Positions 1-12,669 of a stretch of 64,000 bases of DNA are shown here, one piece after another; the first letter of the stretch is position 1; the number at the start of each line of letters is the position of its first letter. Origin of the DNA: Artocarpus heterophyllus (Eukaryota > Streptophyta > Magnoliopsida > Rosales > Moraceae). Location of the stretch: the NCBI GenBank assembly GCA_025403435.1, contig CM046338.1, positions 17,955,399-18,019,398 of the forward strand, read 5' to 3'. The notes under the pieces were generated by a model that ran no database searches, was not told where the DNA came from, and saw nothing but the letters and a program-made list of their open reading frames with translations. Made by a program: the position numbers and the translations under genes.

Positions 1-1847
1 ATGATATGTCTCTTTCTTCTAGTTGTTGTTGTGTGTGAGCACAACTTAATAGAAAAACTCACGATAGACTTTCTTCTAGTTTTTTCACTCTAAAAGATGC
101 ACCAAACCATTCTTTTTTTAGACTTAGCATAAATGAGGAGAAGAGCCACCTAATTATAGAGTTTGCAGGAGGTGGTACAAGTCTATAGGATTATGAGAAG
201 ATTTTTCTCTTTCCTTCCTACGCTCCACATGCCAATCATAGTGTGCTTATCCACTGTGCACGCCAACTACTTATAGGAGGAAGGATTTGAGTTCTAGCCA
301 ATCATAGTGTAGGATAATGTGATTATCTGTAATATCTAAGATAATTCTTATTCAAATAATTCTATTTAAATTAGATTCTAATTATTCTAGATAATTTATC
401 TAACTTAAATAATCATTAATAATTATTCTTGATTCAAATTGAAATACAATTTTTTTTTTTTTTTTTTTTTAATTAATAATTTATTTTTCTTGATTATTGA
501 AATACAATTAGGATTTAAATTAATTATTCAAATGATTAATTATCAAAAAATCCCAAAAATTAGATTTGCATAAATATTATTTTGAAATTAACTAATTACT
601 TAACCAATTTCAGCCTTCCCCACTAATAAGCACCTACAATCCTTCTGGACTAGGCCTAGTGCCACACATAGTCCAACTGGACTATTGGGCCTACACACTG
701 AAAGGTCCAATAACTCATTAGCGTAACCTTTTATATTATGTAGTAAACCATATTCTACATAACTAGTCAAGGAATTTGTCGGCTAGCATTGGAATCTGAT
801 GGATATATATTATCAAGTTACAATAATAACAGATAAATTAATCTCTGATTAGTTATCTATTTAATTATTAACTTTGGTGTCAGTCCACTAAAGAACCAAA
901 ACACACTTTTGATAATATATCGTATTACGAGACTTTATTTATTAGTTTTATCCATGACCTCTCATACATGTGTGTATCCTCATAGGTTACCCATAATTAG
1001 ATGAAGGACTTAGTTCCGTTTTACTTTTCAATTATTTTATCTCAAAGTTTCATTATTTCACTTATTTAAAAAATTTCATTTATAACAAATACAAATGGAA
1101 AATCATTCGGTCACTCAAGTATCCAAATGACTCAGGCCTTGTTCTTTTCCAAATTCCTGAATAATGCCTTTGTAAGGATAACATTAACTCTTTGTTAGAG
1201 AGCTATGGATTTTTTGTCTATAGATTATGCTATTATCTAATATAGGTTGCATCTCCAATATACTAACAATTGAGCCTTTTGTCATTGGAACTTCTACCTT
1301 TAGCATATAAAATGATACAAGCTATAAACATTGAGTCATAAATTTACTTTAGATTAAAATCACACATAGATGATTGTCAAAGTGAATTGATTTAACATAA
1401 ATGGAATTATTATTAAATCAATTACACTTTAGGTCTAGTCCAGTATACGACCACTATTAGGTTTACTACACCAATGTGTCTATTATGGAGTCAATCCGCT
1501 CCGATAGTCTAGATAAACTGTTTCCCTAATTGGACGTAGAGTCTCGTTACAGTCTTGTCATGTATAAAATATCTAGTTAAATATATGGACTATGGACATA
1601 TAATTTAGGCTATTTATCTTGATCTCGTATCTATACCGCATGTAAATTATTCCTTATATGCTCGATCCCAAGATTTGGCTCTAATGGTCATGGAACACAT
1701 GTTTGTTAAATGCTAAAATATAATAATGAAAGCAATAGGAAGACCATTATTAACGCATGAAATATTCGCATTATTTATTTATTTATTTAATCTAAAATGT
1801 CATTAATTACAAATAAAGTGTTTTTCCTTAGGGCACCAATCTTAACA
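1..1847 (-). mobile_element. Ty1/copia LTR, truncated by window start
   Basis: No gene is seen here. The stretch near 1100-1520 aligns in order with 53760-54180 inside the copia 5' LTR further along. Shared landmarks are a GAGCTATGGATT block, AATTACACTTTA and CACCAATGT, then a run of AATAAA-rich sequence ending in CCTTAG. The right edge is CTTAACA at 1841-1847, which read on the minus strand is the TGTTAAG start of a copia LTR. The LTR therefore belongs to a minus-strand copia element or solo LTR whose other end lies left of the window. A poly-T tract is present at about 452-470. The copia assignment rests on similarity within this window and on the TGTTA terminus; no coding region supports it. 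Confidence 0.55.
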
Positions 1848-4061
1848 AGGACTAGATTTGACCATGATTTAAATGATGTGATGATGTACTGTGATACCTA
1901 AGAATTTCTAGTTCATTATAAATGCAATAATTAAAGGATTATGATAAGCAAAACACGTGTCACAAGGATTTTATTTTAATTCAATTTTTATGATAAATTT
2001 CATAAATGTGAAAATAGATTTCTAAAGATAAAAATCATGCTTTAGTCGTATGCAAGAAGAAAGGATATGAAATAAAATGGAAAACTTAACTATTGTAAAT
2101 ATGTTGGAACAAATGTTAAGACAAAAATAGAGTTTAAGGAAAATACAAATATAAATATAGAAAATTATATAGTATTAGAAGAATGCAGTAAAAGGACTAT
2201 ATTGATAAAGTAATACAGTGTAAAGAATTACATATATAAAGTTTTACAGTAAAAATTATGCTGTAAAGTAATGCAGTATATAAATTAGACTGTATAAAGT
2301 TAAACATGTATAGAAATATATTGTGTAGAAGATATGGATAAGTAAGAAATGCTGTGTAAGTTTATAACAATAAATAAAAATGTACCGGCAATATAGGAAA
2401 ATAATGTCAGTGTAAAAATTATGTGGGACCCATAAGGACACCTCAAAGGATGGAAAAGAATGCAACAACTCCCTTTTTGGAACTGGTTTGGATATATACA
2501 GGAGCAATTTTTTGAAAATTATGATTTGGTCCTTATATAAGTGAAAATATCCATCAAGTGACACTTTTAGGATTAGAATTTTCACAACCTTTTCCCAATG
2601 ATGGTTGGATTTGTTGAGTGACTGAGAGCAAACTTTTGTTTGCAAAATGGTCCCTCGATCAAGTCTTTTTATTATTCAAGAGCTTAAGTGAAAAGATAAG
2701 CCTTTGTCTTCATCATTTTCGTGCATGAACTATGAAAACATAGCCATTTTAGCTCTCCAAGAAATCGGCCTTAGTTTTCCTGATTCCTTTCAATATTTTT
2801 CAAAGACTCAGCCTCTAATCAAGCTTTAGATCAAGTTTAATCAGTTTAGTGCATGATAAGCCACTTTTAGACGTAAAAATCTAATCTTTACTCTATCTAT
2901 TTTGGTGTTCTTCCTCAGAGTTTTAAGTGGATTTTCATGGGCTATGTTATAGTTATTCTCAAGGAGGGTGAGCAAAGCTTAAGGTACCAAAGAAGAGGAT
3001 TCAAAAGCTTCAAGAAATCGTTGGTAAATTCTTAAACCCTAGTCTTGAAAATATGATAATTTTATGAGTTAAAATTATAGTTTGGACTCTTTTGGACTAT
3101 GACGTGTATAAGAGACTCTATAGTATAATTAAATGTTATGTTAAGAGGATGATGATGATGATAAAAAGATGAAAAATTATGGTTTAAGGTTAAAAAGACA
3201 CAGTGTGACAAACTTTATCATTAACACTAAGTTTAAGCAAACTAAATGTTTGATAAAATGATCTTGAGTCATGGCATGAAAAGAAAGTATTATAGCATGT
3301 TTTCTTTATGTAATAAGTGTTTGATTAAATATTTGGAAATTTTTATATGAGATTAAACCTTAGAAAAGCAAATTAAGATAATTAAGGTTCAAAAAATGTA
3401 TTCAAGAGCATTTTTTAAAAATATTATGTTTGAGGCCCTTAATGGTGGAATCACTCTCTAAGTTCCACACATAGTTTATTGGAAACATCAAACCAGACAA
3501 CTTTCATGAAGAAATTCTGCATGAATTCTGATTAAACCAGCTGAAGCACATTGATTTCCGTTCTGTCTTTTTAAAAACATCATCAAGATGAATGATTTTG
3601 AGGAAAGTTAAAACACAAAAGTTATAGATCTCATCGAAATGATCCAAAAGCGTGATTGATTTATGAAAATTCTATACCAATTTCAAGTTATGAATTTTAC
3701 GAAATTTTACGAGATTTTAAGCACAAAAATTCGTAAAAAGGAAAACATTATGAAATGTTTTGAATTTGACCAAGGACCTTATGGTAAGTTTTAATCCTTA
3801 CAAAAAAACTAAACTTTTTTGGTATAAATCGGCTGTCTTTGGTCCCAAGGGCAAAAATGTCAATATTTTGTGTATTAGGTCAAAATCATAAAACTGTATG
3901 AATGAGAATGAGAAAGGTTGGTTTTCTGCATTGTCTGGGTAGTGAATAACCATAGATATTAAGTTGAAAGGATTTAGGTTTTTACTAAGCAAAGAATGAG
4001 AAAAGTATGTTAAGGTTGTAATCGTAAAAAATTTATATTACAGGTCAAACTGTTGTTGAGG

Positions 4062-4242
4062 TGTTGAGATCTCCAACTGAAGCCTGGCGGGCACTTCGAA
4101 TGTATTACAGGGGAGGTTGCTCGTAGAGCCTCCAGGCTGATTTGCCTCCCGCGGGGGGAGTGCGTCCCTTGGGAGTTGAACCCATATCCTCTTGAATAAG
4201 AGGGTCTTAGGGTGTTCTCTAGGTACCAATCCAACCAATTGG
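4062..4242 (-). mobile_element. tRNA-derived SINE-like unit, copy A
   Basis: This GC-rich unit sits inside AT-rich LTR sequence. On the minus strand it carries a T-arm-like segment (GGGTTCAACTCCC, complement of 4171-4183) that matches the pol III B box and can fold with a 7-nt loop. Just upstream is an anticodon-arm-like hairpin (CCTCTTATTCAAGAGG). The downstream body contains CCCCCCGCGGGAGGCAAAT and ends near GAGATCTCAACACCTC. The same body recurs in copy C, so this is a dispersed repeat and not a gene. No target-site duplication was identified. A SINE derived from a tRNA is the best reading; the family is not recognised. Confidence 0.5.
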
Positions 4243-4465
4243 TGGGATTGGTACATGGATGACACCCTATGACCCTCTTATTCAAGAGGATATGAGTTCA
4301 ACTTCCAAGAGACATGCTCCTTCACTGGAGGCAAAAATCCAAGTTGGGTTTCTCTTTCGAGCAGGGACCCTCTCATCCACAATTTGTTAGGGGGATCCAC
4401 CTGCCGAGTCGAGGTCCCTCCCAGAGCAGGGGCCCACTCGAGGGTCGAGTATCCACCCAAAAATG
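4243..4465 (+). mobile_element. tRNA-derived SINE-like unit, copy B, head-to-head with copy A
   Basis: The first 62 bases (4245-4306) are the inverted counterpart of 4171-4232 in copy A, with about seven mismatches, so the two units meet head to head across a 12-base spacer centred on CCAATTGG. The body downstream of the B-box-like GAGTTCAACTTCC diverges from copies A and C, which suggests a different subfamily or a rearranged tail. Long antisense open frames across this block come from the repeat and are not genes. Confidence 0.45.
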
Positions 4466-4469
4466 CATG

Positions 4470-4622
4470 TTTAATGTTGAGATCTCCGGCCAGAGCCTAG
4501 TAGGCACCTTGAACGTATTGCCCCGGGAGGCTACTCGGGGAGACTCCACGTGGATTTGCCTCCCGCGGGGGGAGCGCATCCCCCAGGAGTCGAACCTTTT
4601 TCCTCTCGTATAAGAGAATAAA
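4470..4622 (-). mobile_element. tRNA-derived SINE-like unit, copy C
   Basis: On the minus strand the segment complementary to 4586-4596 is GGTTCGACTCC, an exact match to the pol III B-box consensus GGTTCGANTCC. It is preceded by a hairpin with CTCT/AGAG arms in the anticodon-arm position. The body (CCCCCCGCGGGAGGCAAAT, then CCCCGGGAGG-like and GAGATCTCAACA) is a close relative of copy A in the same orientation. The 5' head seen in copy A beyond the anticodon arm is missing, so this copy is 5'-truncated near 4622. Confidence 0.5.
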
Positions 4623-6325
4623 ACCAATGTTTGGTTTTTTGTAATGGTATAAGTAACAAAGAAATGTAAGTTTTGTTTTAAAATGTGTTTCAAAAGTTTT
4701 CTAAGACCTGTCAAGGGCAAAATAGTCATTTTTTAAAAAGACCAAAATGGATCCCAAAACGTTTGATTTAGGAAAACACCCCTTACTAGGAATTTTTCCA
4801 TAACCCATAAGTAATGGGATGGTAAAGTAACAAGAAGTTTAGTAAAGCTACATGACTTACATAAAATCTGTTAAGAGCAAAATCGTATTTTTAATGAGAC
4901 CGCTAGAACGAAGCCGAGTCTCTCGAATTAGCAAAACGCCCTTAGATAGAAAATATCCGTAATATATAACAAAACCTCAAGTAAGAGAAGAAATTTAACT
5001 TAGGGATGTTCAAATTAAGGAAAGGAAAAGTAAACCGGTGGGATATAAAGTTAAGTATAAGGAATAAACATTTAATGTTTAAGTTATATTATCGATCAAG
5101 TAGGTCGATAATAAAAAAGTTAGCTAATAAGTTAGGTGTCGTTTGATCAAGACACATAAGCCGACTAATAGAAGAGAAAGGATAAACTTGGAATGTTAGA
5201 GCGTTATCTAGATAAGTTTCAAACGTCATTTATTGCATAAAGAAAATGAATTTCAAATGCTCGAAAAAAGTTTTATGTTTGCATTTGTTATGCATAATGT
5301 TTTAAAGATCAAGTCATGTTTGTAATATGTTTGCATTTACTATACTTAATGTTTAAGTGCTAAGTTATAGCATATGATATGTGAACATTTGATATGCTCA
5401 CTAAAGTTAACAAGCAGGTAAAGCAAAGATGATAAATAAGTGTTGTACCAACCTCCTTGATGTGAGGTTTACAAGTTATGTTAAAGTTATGACTTCATTA
5501 TTCGATGGTCTTAAGTCTTCTACAAGGGAAGCATTATGTTTACGTTCTCATGACTAATGGTGTTGGTACGAACACTTAAGTTCACAATATAAGAAAAGAT
5601 ATGAACGATGATAAGAAATTAAGTAAGATAAGAATGATAATAAAAAGCTCCTAATTAAAAGTTCATAGTTAAGCATAAATAGAATCAAGCATTATGCTAT
5701 TGCTTGCATTCCTTTTTAAGTAATTTTTTACGAAGAAAGTTTTATGAAAAATGTTAAGAAATGTTTTATGAGAAACATTTATGAAAAAATTTTATGAGAA
5801 GGTTTTAAAAGAAAAGTTTTATAAACAAAATTTTAAATATTTTGTGAGAATATGTTTAAACTTACTAAGCGTAAGCTCATTACAAGTTCCTTCATACTGT
5901 AGGTAGTCCTATAAGAGACCAGTAAGACTGCTTGAAAAGCTCGGTGTTGGGATGGACAAATGTGAAGGTTAGGTATAGATACCATTACGGTGGTTTTTCG
6001 CTATAGAAAGGAAAAGTTTTTACTATATTTAAAAAGATGTTATAAGAAAGTAAATGTTTCTATAAGTTTTAAGAAACGTTTTGAGTGGTTTTAAAGTCAA
6101 GTTTTGAGCTATGTCTCAACTTTGGTTGCAATGGAAGTCATAACAGCTTTAATGTATATTAAAGTATGTTTAAGAAAAAAATCTATCAAGTATTTTCTTA
6201 CTAAGTAAATAAGATTAAAGTTATGAAATGATGTTTAAGTAAGTTAAGTGATTGCCCAAAAAGACAGGACGTTATATGTTCTCAGTGACAAGATGAGATG
6301 CTAATCTTACTCACATTTGCTTAAT

Positions 6326-9300
6326 TGTGACACCCAAGATTAGAGTTTCTAATCCAAAACTTTAATTCCATCAAGTTGATTAGAAACTTAATTAAGGATA
6401 GGTTAGGTAAGGGAAATTAAATTAAAGTTGGTCTATAAATAAGTGTACTTGCACCGAGACCTCATTTTTGCTTCATTTTCCTCTCTTCTTCACCCACCTA
6501 AAATAGGTTTTAAACACAAAGATTCCTCAAAAGTTTTATCCCATTTCTTCCTCCAAAAAAACCGGTTCTAACTCTCACAAGTTCTCAAAAAATTTTCCTT
6601 CCATCTCCACCATAAAACCCTAGTTAAAAGAACTAGAAGAAGAAGAGGAAAAAGTTGAAGTCTTTAAAGTGTTCATCAAAGTAACCTCTATGCCTTCTCT
6701 CCATTTTCTTGGCTAGAAAAAGATGTCATTTTTACTTAGTTAAATTTATATGTTAGTGACAAAAAAACAACAACAAAGAAGAACAACGAGTTAATGGTGC
6801 TAGAGTGACCTTTCAAGAAAGTTTCTCCAGGGGTAAAAGTTCTAAACTTTTCTCTTTAAATCTCTTAGTTAATTTAAAGTTTGTATTTTTATGAGTTAAT
6901 TTATGTTTTAGTGTGATAATGGTTTGTAATAATTCCTATTTATATTGGTTGGTGTGGTTTATATATATCTTGTTGTAAAAAGGCTTAGGTTTGCATGATT
7001 AATTTGAGTTTTGCATGTTAGATGTTGTGGAAAAAATTTCCACAAATTTAATCATGAAAATAAAAACTTTAGAGTCTAATTTATACTTTTTTTGAACACT
7101 AAACTTTTAGATTTTGATGTTTTAAATAAAACTCTCTGATTGTAAAAAACTGCAGTTTTGACTGTAAGTTGTGATTTTGAACAGTTTTTCAAAACTGCTA
7201 TAGTTGCTAAAAGCTATCTAGCTTACTGTCCAAATTGTTTTCCGACAGCCAGCCACTGTTTTTCGCTGGTTGGGGCTGTTTTGGGATCGAATTATAATAT
7301 TCATAGAGCACAAAAGTTTTATATTTCGACAAGACGGATAACTTTTATAAAGAAACTTTTTTTTTTCAAAATTTTGCCTTTAAATTACAGTTATGGACAG
7401 TTTCAAAAACTGAAAAAATGGGTTGATTCGATTTTTCAAAGTTTCGGGCTGTTTTAAGGCCAAATTTTAATTTTCGTCAAACACAAAACTTTTAGATCTC
7501 AACGAAATAAGGAAATTTCATAAAGAAAATTTATAAAAATCTGTCTCTAAGATGGACTTTAAATTAGATTTAAAAAAATAGTTAAAACTTTTTTAGTCGT
7601 GAAAGTTTGCAAAAATTACCGAAAAATAAATATGATAAAGACAGTAAACATGATTTTGAAACTTTTAAACCTAATATTTAAAATTAGCAACTTTCACTAA
7701 GAAAAACTTTAAAAGAAAAACTATTTTTAATATATAATTTTACGGTAACTTTTTAAAACTAATTGAAAAGTATCTCTCGGTACTAGTTTCATAAATAAAC
7801 ATTCAGCTAGCGACGTAATCCTATTTTTTGACCAATAAGGAAATTGTAGCACTTACAACAATCTATACGAGTCTATGATTTAGTGTTTCCCCAATTTTAG
7901 ATGCTATTTTAAAGTGGGATTTTGACATAAAACTTTAAGTTATATGGATCTACTTTTCCCAAAAAAAATAAAAAATTAAGGGTTTTCAAATGAATGTTGG
8001 AGTAGCGATCATGAAAACCCAATACACTAAATCCTTAGTATTATAACACTAGACATGGGTCTTACGCTCGTAATAGTTCACGAGCTCTCTAGGATCAAAG
8101 CTTTAATAATACGAAGTATGAAACACCTTAAGAATGTGTTTGAGCTTAATGGGCTTTGACCAATTATGAGCCCAATAAATAAATTAAAGAAGTAGTTGTT
8201 TAGGATTTAGTCCATAAACGATTAGGTTATTTAATTATTAATCTAGCTAATTGAGACTAAGTAGACTTAGTTAACGGTAATTAATTAATTATGTAAATTA
8301 ATTATCAATCTTAGCATAAATTATTAAAGACAATTAAGTAAAACTAAAATTATGAGGAATTAATTCACTAATCCTTGTGATAGAAATGATGATTTTTACG
8401 ATGGTATGATAAAGGGAAATATGATCTAATGATATGATTAAAATCCTTACGAATTATGCTAAATTAAAATAGCATAAAATATATTATTCTTACACTCTTA
8501 ATGGCTATACAAAATTGTTATCGATAGAGAATAGGAAATTCTGGGCAAATAGAGAAACCTATGATAGGAAAACAGGTAAATAGGAATTTTGCTTACAGTA
8601 TCAATAGTTTTCAAATGAAATGTTTTTACATGATTTCTAAAAGTATGAAATCCATAATCAGTGTTATGCCCTGCCATATTTGTTAGGTCATATTTACCTA
8701 GTTAAGATATGTCATGTTTGTATCTTGTTAGTCATATATGATATGTGATGTATGTTATAATAAAATATACTGTTACTCACTTTCAGTTAAGCATGATTTT
8801 AATATTAGTACATGATGCTATGTAGTAACATGTCATATTGCACACATATAATAAGACAAGTTAAGGGTGTCGTATCAATCTTTTGTCCTACAATAAGGTT
8901 TCAGTTTAGTTCAATATAGTTGATCTCAGTGTTGTTGGAACTTCGTGAACCCTAACTTCTCGAGCATCATGCGCAGCCGGTACGATCACCCAAGCTCAAT
9001 TAGTAAGATAAGATAAGGCTTAAATAATTAAGCATAAAACAAGTCAAATAAGCAAGCATAAAATGTTCCTACATATCTTATTGAGTGATGTTAAATTTGC
9101 TTTTTAGTTTAACTTCCTACTTGCTAAGCAAAAGCTCATTTAAGTATGTTCTTACTGTAGGTAAGGAACTTGCTAGCAAAACTTGATGGGTAGTGATGAG
9201 TGGTAGACGAATGGTGGAAATGCGAATGGATACTACTTACACAAAATGTATTTTCTGCAATATGTTTTCTTTCATAAATTATGCATGTATGAATAACTAA

Positions 9301-9544
9301 GTAATATTACGCAAGTATGCTCTAGAGACCAAGGTTGCAGTCATTCGACCTCAGTTTAAATATATATGTGTGTGTATATATATATATAAATGTTGCAACA
9401 AAAGATGCAACAAATATACGTAATTTTTCTACTAAGAAATTATCGTAATAATTAGTTTTAGAAATGTTTTTAAAGTAGTATTTAGTTTGAGAAAGGTATA
9501 AAAAGGATAGTTTTTAAGTGAAGGAATCCAAAGTTCTGGGGCTA
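6326..9544 (+). mobile_element. Solo LTR, Ty3/gypsy chromovirus-like
   Basis: The block starts TGTGACACCCAAG at 6326 and ends CTGGGGCTA at 9544. It is flanked on both sides by TTAAT (6321-6325 and 9545-9549), a perfect 5-bp target-site duplication. A leader-like CT-rich stretch near 6470-6700, a TTTTAGATCTCAACGAAA block near 7490, and a GCTAAGCAAAAGCTCATTTAAG...ACTGTAGGTA block near 9120-9165 match landmarks in the other LTRs of this window. There is no gag or pol. The terminal bases are TG...TA in place of TG...CA, probably by point mutation. The short open frame at 7158-7457 has no family features. Recombination between two LTRs of a former full element explains the structure. Confidence 0.6.
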
Positions 9545-9556
9545 TTAATGTTAGGA

Positions 9557-9908
9557 TTAATTACAAAAATTCCCTCTAAATTATAGCATTTGTAATATTT
9601 TGCCTTTTGAACTTCAAAACATAATATTTGTTCCTTTTAAGTATGAACTTTTAACCAAAATGATGTTTTTGTTATAATTTTAACAGAAAATTGACAAATA
9701 ATTATAAACTTAAGGGCATTTCGATAATTTTGGTTATAGAAATAACCATAAAAATAAAAATTATAATAAAATAATCTTTATTGATGATTAAAAACAAAAA
9801 AAAAAATCAATTAAAACTGTTATACCATTGAAATCTTTCTTTTTTTATATTAAAATTTTCTTCAAAAATTTTTTTTTCACACTCAAAAAATATTTTGAAA
9901 TTTTAAAA

Positions 9909-9942
<34 letters not shown>

Positions 9943-10384
9943 TAAAATGAAAAAAATATAACATAAATATATTTAATATAACTAAAAAATATAACATAAA
10001 TTTTTTCAAAGAGAAAAAACTCTAACAGTACTACTAAAATTCTTTTCATATTTTTTAAGGTTTTATTCGTATTTGTACCTTTTAAAATTTCAAGATTTTT
10101 TTTGAGAATGAAAAAAATTAATAAAATTTTTAAAAAATTTTGATATACTAAAAAAATGAAAGATTTAAATAGTAATATATTTTTAATTAATTTTTTTATC
10201 TTAATAATCAAAAACTACTATTTTTATTATAATTATAATTTTTTGTTATTTTTATAACTAAAATTATTAAAATATTTTAATTTAAAATTATTTATCAATT
10301 TATCGTTAAAATTATATCGCAAAAGGTTTATTTTTGTTTACATAAGTTCGGGGGATTGTTGCATTTCAATTTTTGTAATTAAAC
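9557..10384. mobile_element. Foldback element or MITE with long terminal inverted repeats
   Basis: The outermost bases on both sides read TTAATTACAAAAATT when taken inwards. Further in, the left segment about 9650-9790 matches the complement of about 10195-10330 over well over 100 bases; shared runs include ATAATTTTAAC, TGA[C/T]AAATAATT and TAATTTT[G/A]GTTATA. The centre is AT-rich and contains a (TA)n run at about 9911-9940. No transposase is visible; the minus-strand open frame within is lysine/isoleucine-rich low complexity. No target-site duplication was found, so the superfamily stays open. Confidence 0.5.
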
Positions 10385-10704
10385 GTCAGACTCATCGCAA
10401 ATTACCACAATTCTCCAAAGCCGAAGGATTTTTAAAAATGACCTTATAGAAATTTTTTTAGATAGTTTTTAGTACAAAAAAAAAACTTTTTAGACATTAA
10501 AAAAGTTTTATTTTTTTTTATCATATTTAGATTCTTTATCCTGCTACAGTTATTTTTTTTTATTTTTTTTTAAAAATAAGACAATCTATCTGTATAAAAA
10601 AATATGTTTTTTTGGTTAAAAAAAAAAGCCATTTATTTAATTAGGATTTTTTCTTTTCGCCCTTTCATCAAAATCTTCCCGCTCGCTCTCAGACCCTTTC
10701 ATGG

Positions 10705-12669
10705 ATGAAATCCGGATGGTTCTTCCTCGCTCACACCTCTCGCTTGCCCTCATGGGCCTTCTCTCTCCTCTCTCCCTTCAAAATCCACGAAAACCCATCT
10801 TCACAAACCTCGACATTTGTCCTCAACCACGTCGGCATAAGCCGTCTTCTCCCACATTGCGGAAGACAAGGTTATTTCCATCTTGGTTCTTCCATTCACG
10901 CTTCTCTCATCAAGCAAAACAATTTTCTCGGCTCAGAAAAGGATGACGTAATCCGTAATGTTCTTGTTGTGTGGAACTCTCTTCTCTACATGTACTCACA
11001 ATGTGGTGATTTTTCAAATGTCGTTAAACTGTTTGGTGATATGCCTCTGAAGGACACAGTTTCGTGGAATACGATAATTTCGTGGTTTTTTAGAAATGGA
11101 CAGTTTGGTAATGGTTTTGGGTGCTTTAAAAGAATGCGTGAAATGGGATTGTGTAGAGTTGATAAAGCTACACTGACTTCACTTTTATCAGCTTTAGATG
11201 GACCGGATTTTGCTTACTTGAATAGGATGATTCATGGCTTAGTTTTCCAGTGTGGGTACAACCAGGAAACAACGGTGGGGAATTCTTTGATAACATCATA
11301 TTTCAAATGTGGGTGTTCTAGTTCAGGAAGGCGGGTTTTCAATGAGTTGCTTGAAAGGAATGTTGTTACATGGACAGCTGTGATTTCGGGCCTTGCACAG
11401 AATGAACTCTATAGAGAGAGTTTGGAATTTTTCATGTTGATGCGTGGCGGCACTGTGTATCCTAATTCTTTGACGTATTTGAGCTTGCTCATGGTGTGTT
11501 CGGGTCTGCAGGCGTTAAGTGAAGGACGTCAAATTCATGCACTTTTATGGAAGCTGGGAATTGAATCAGAATTGCACATTGAGAGTGCACTAATGGACAT
11601 GTACTCAAAATGTGGTAGTATGGATGATGCATGGAGCATTTTCGAGTCCGCTAAAGAGCTTGATGAGGTTGCCATGACAGTTATCCTTGTGGGATTTGCA
11701 CAAAATGGGTTTGAGGAAGAAGCAATCCAAATCTTTAAGAAAATGGTGAAGGTAGGGATAAAAATCGACCCAAATATGGTTTCGGCGGCTCTTGGAGTGT
11801 TTGGTAATGATACTTCTCTTGGACTAGGGAAGCAAATCCATGCTCTAATTGTCAAAAGGAATTTCAGTTGCAACCCTTATGTCAACAATGGTCTTATAAA
11901 CATGTATTCCAAGTGTGGACAATTGGAGGAGTCGGTCAGAGCCTTCAACGAGATGCCACAAAAGAACTCAATCTCGTGGAATTCCGCGATTGCGGCTTTT
12001 GCTCGCCACGGGGATGGTTTTGGAGCGCTAAGATTGTATGAAGAGATGAAATTGGAAGGCATGAAGCCAACGGATGTTACATTTTTGTCTCTGCTTCATG
12101 CTTGTAGCCATGTAGGCTTAGTTGAGAAGGGCATGGAGTTCTTGTACTCTATGTCTAAAGACCATGGAATGGTTCCAAGGACAGAACACTACGCTTGTGT
12201 AGTTGACATGTTAGGTCGAGCAGGACTCCTCACTGAAGCTAAAGATTTTATTGAAAAGTTGCCGGAGAAGCCTGGCCCACTAGTTTGGCAGGCGTTGCTC
12301 GGTGCCTGTAGTTTTCATTCTGATTCCGAGATGGGAAAATTTGCTGCTGGGCAGTTAATTGCAGCAGCACCTGAGAGCCCAACGCCATATGTTCTGCTGG
12401 CCAACATATATTCTTCTGAAGGGAAATGGAAAGAGAGAGCAAGGACTATTAAGAGATTGAAGGAGATGGGGGTAGCAAAAGAAACAGGCATTAGTTGGAT
12501 TGAGATAGACAAGAAAGTTCACAGCTTTGTTGTTTGGGACAGAATGCATCCAAAATCTGAGATGATTTATGGGGTTTTGGCTCAACTTTTTAAACTGATG
12601 ATTGATGAAGGCTATGCCCCAGATAAGAGGTTCATACTCTTTTATTTGGATCAAGATGGAAATAGATAG
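10705..12669 (+). CDS. E-class pentatricopeptide repeat (PPR) protein
   Basis: This is a single uninterrupted 654-codon exon, as is typical of plant PPR genes. The protein has PLS-type repeats from about residue 85 to 520, with characteristic blocks such as [53 protein letters not shown] and [16 protein letters not shown]. It then has the E/E+ region ([51 protein letters not shown]). It stops before any DYW deaminase domain. E-class PPR proteins bind organelle transcripts and usually serve C-to-U RNA editing, with the deaminase supplied in trans; that role is inferred from the family. The start at 10705 gives the longest frame; the N-terminus is serine-rich and could be a transit peptide. From memory it resembles Arabidopsis At3g05340, whose neighbour is a DnaJ gene as here. 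Confidence 0.93.
   Translation: MKSGWFFLAHTSRLPSWAFSLLSPFKIHENPSSQTSTFVLNHVGISRLLPHCGRQGYFHLGSSIHASLIKQNNFLGSEKDDVIRNVLVVWNSLLYMYSQCGDFSNVVKLFGDMPLKDTVSWNTIISWFFRNGQFGNGFGCFKRMREMGLCRVDKATLTSLLSALDGPDFAYLNRMIHGLVFQCGYNQETTVGNSLITSYFKCGCSSSGRRVFNELLERNVVTWTAVISGLAQNELYRESLEFFMLMRGGTVYPNSLTYLSLLMVCSGLQALSEGRQIHALLWKLGIESELHIESALMDMYSKCGSMDDAWSIFESAKELDEVAMTVILVGFAQNGFEEEAIQIFKKMVKVGIKIDPNMVSAALGVFGNDTSLGLGKQIHALIVKRNFSCNPYVNNGLINMYSKCGQLEESVRAFNEMPQKNSISWNSAIAAFARHGDGFGALRLYEEMKLEGMKPTDVTFLSLLHACSHVGLVEKGMEFLYSMSKDHGMVPRTEHYACVVDMLGRAGLLTEAKDFIEKLPEKPGPLVWQALLGACSFHSDSEMGKFAAGQLIAAAPESPTPYVLLANIYSSEGKWKERARTIKRLKEMGVAKETGISWIEIDKKVHSFVVWDRMHPKSEMIYGVLAQLFKLMIDEGYAPDKRFILFYLDQDGNR

Larger units (their letters stand above)
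1890..6276 (+). mobile_element. Long solo LTR, Ty3/gypsy chromovirus-like, with SINE insertions
   Basis: The block starts TGTGATACCTAAG and ends GACGTTATA. It is flanked by TGTAC (1885-1889) and TGTTC (6277-6281), a 4/5 match as a target-site duplication. Internal landmarks recur in the two other long LTRs of this window: a block of the type AGTTATAGATCTCATCGAAA near 3620, and TTACTAAGCGTAAGCTCATT followed by CTGTAGGTA near 5860-5905. The same order of landmarks appears on the minus strand in the 49658 solo LTR. No coding domain is present over 4.4 kb. About 0.6 kb of this is the SINE cluster, leaving an LTR of about 3.8 kb, which is in the range of plant Del/Tekay LTRs. The left edge is less certain than the right. 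An alternative is a non-autonomous LARD-type remnant. Confidence 0.5.

Noticed and set aside
4010..4729. Several overlapping open frames in the GC-rich block
   Set aside because: They coincide with SINE-like repeat units on both strands and encode no known domain.
9545..9560. 9-bp target-site duplication for the long-TIR element
   Set aside because: Flanks at 9548-9556 and 10385-10393 do not match.
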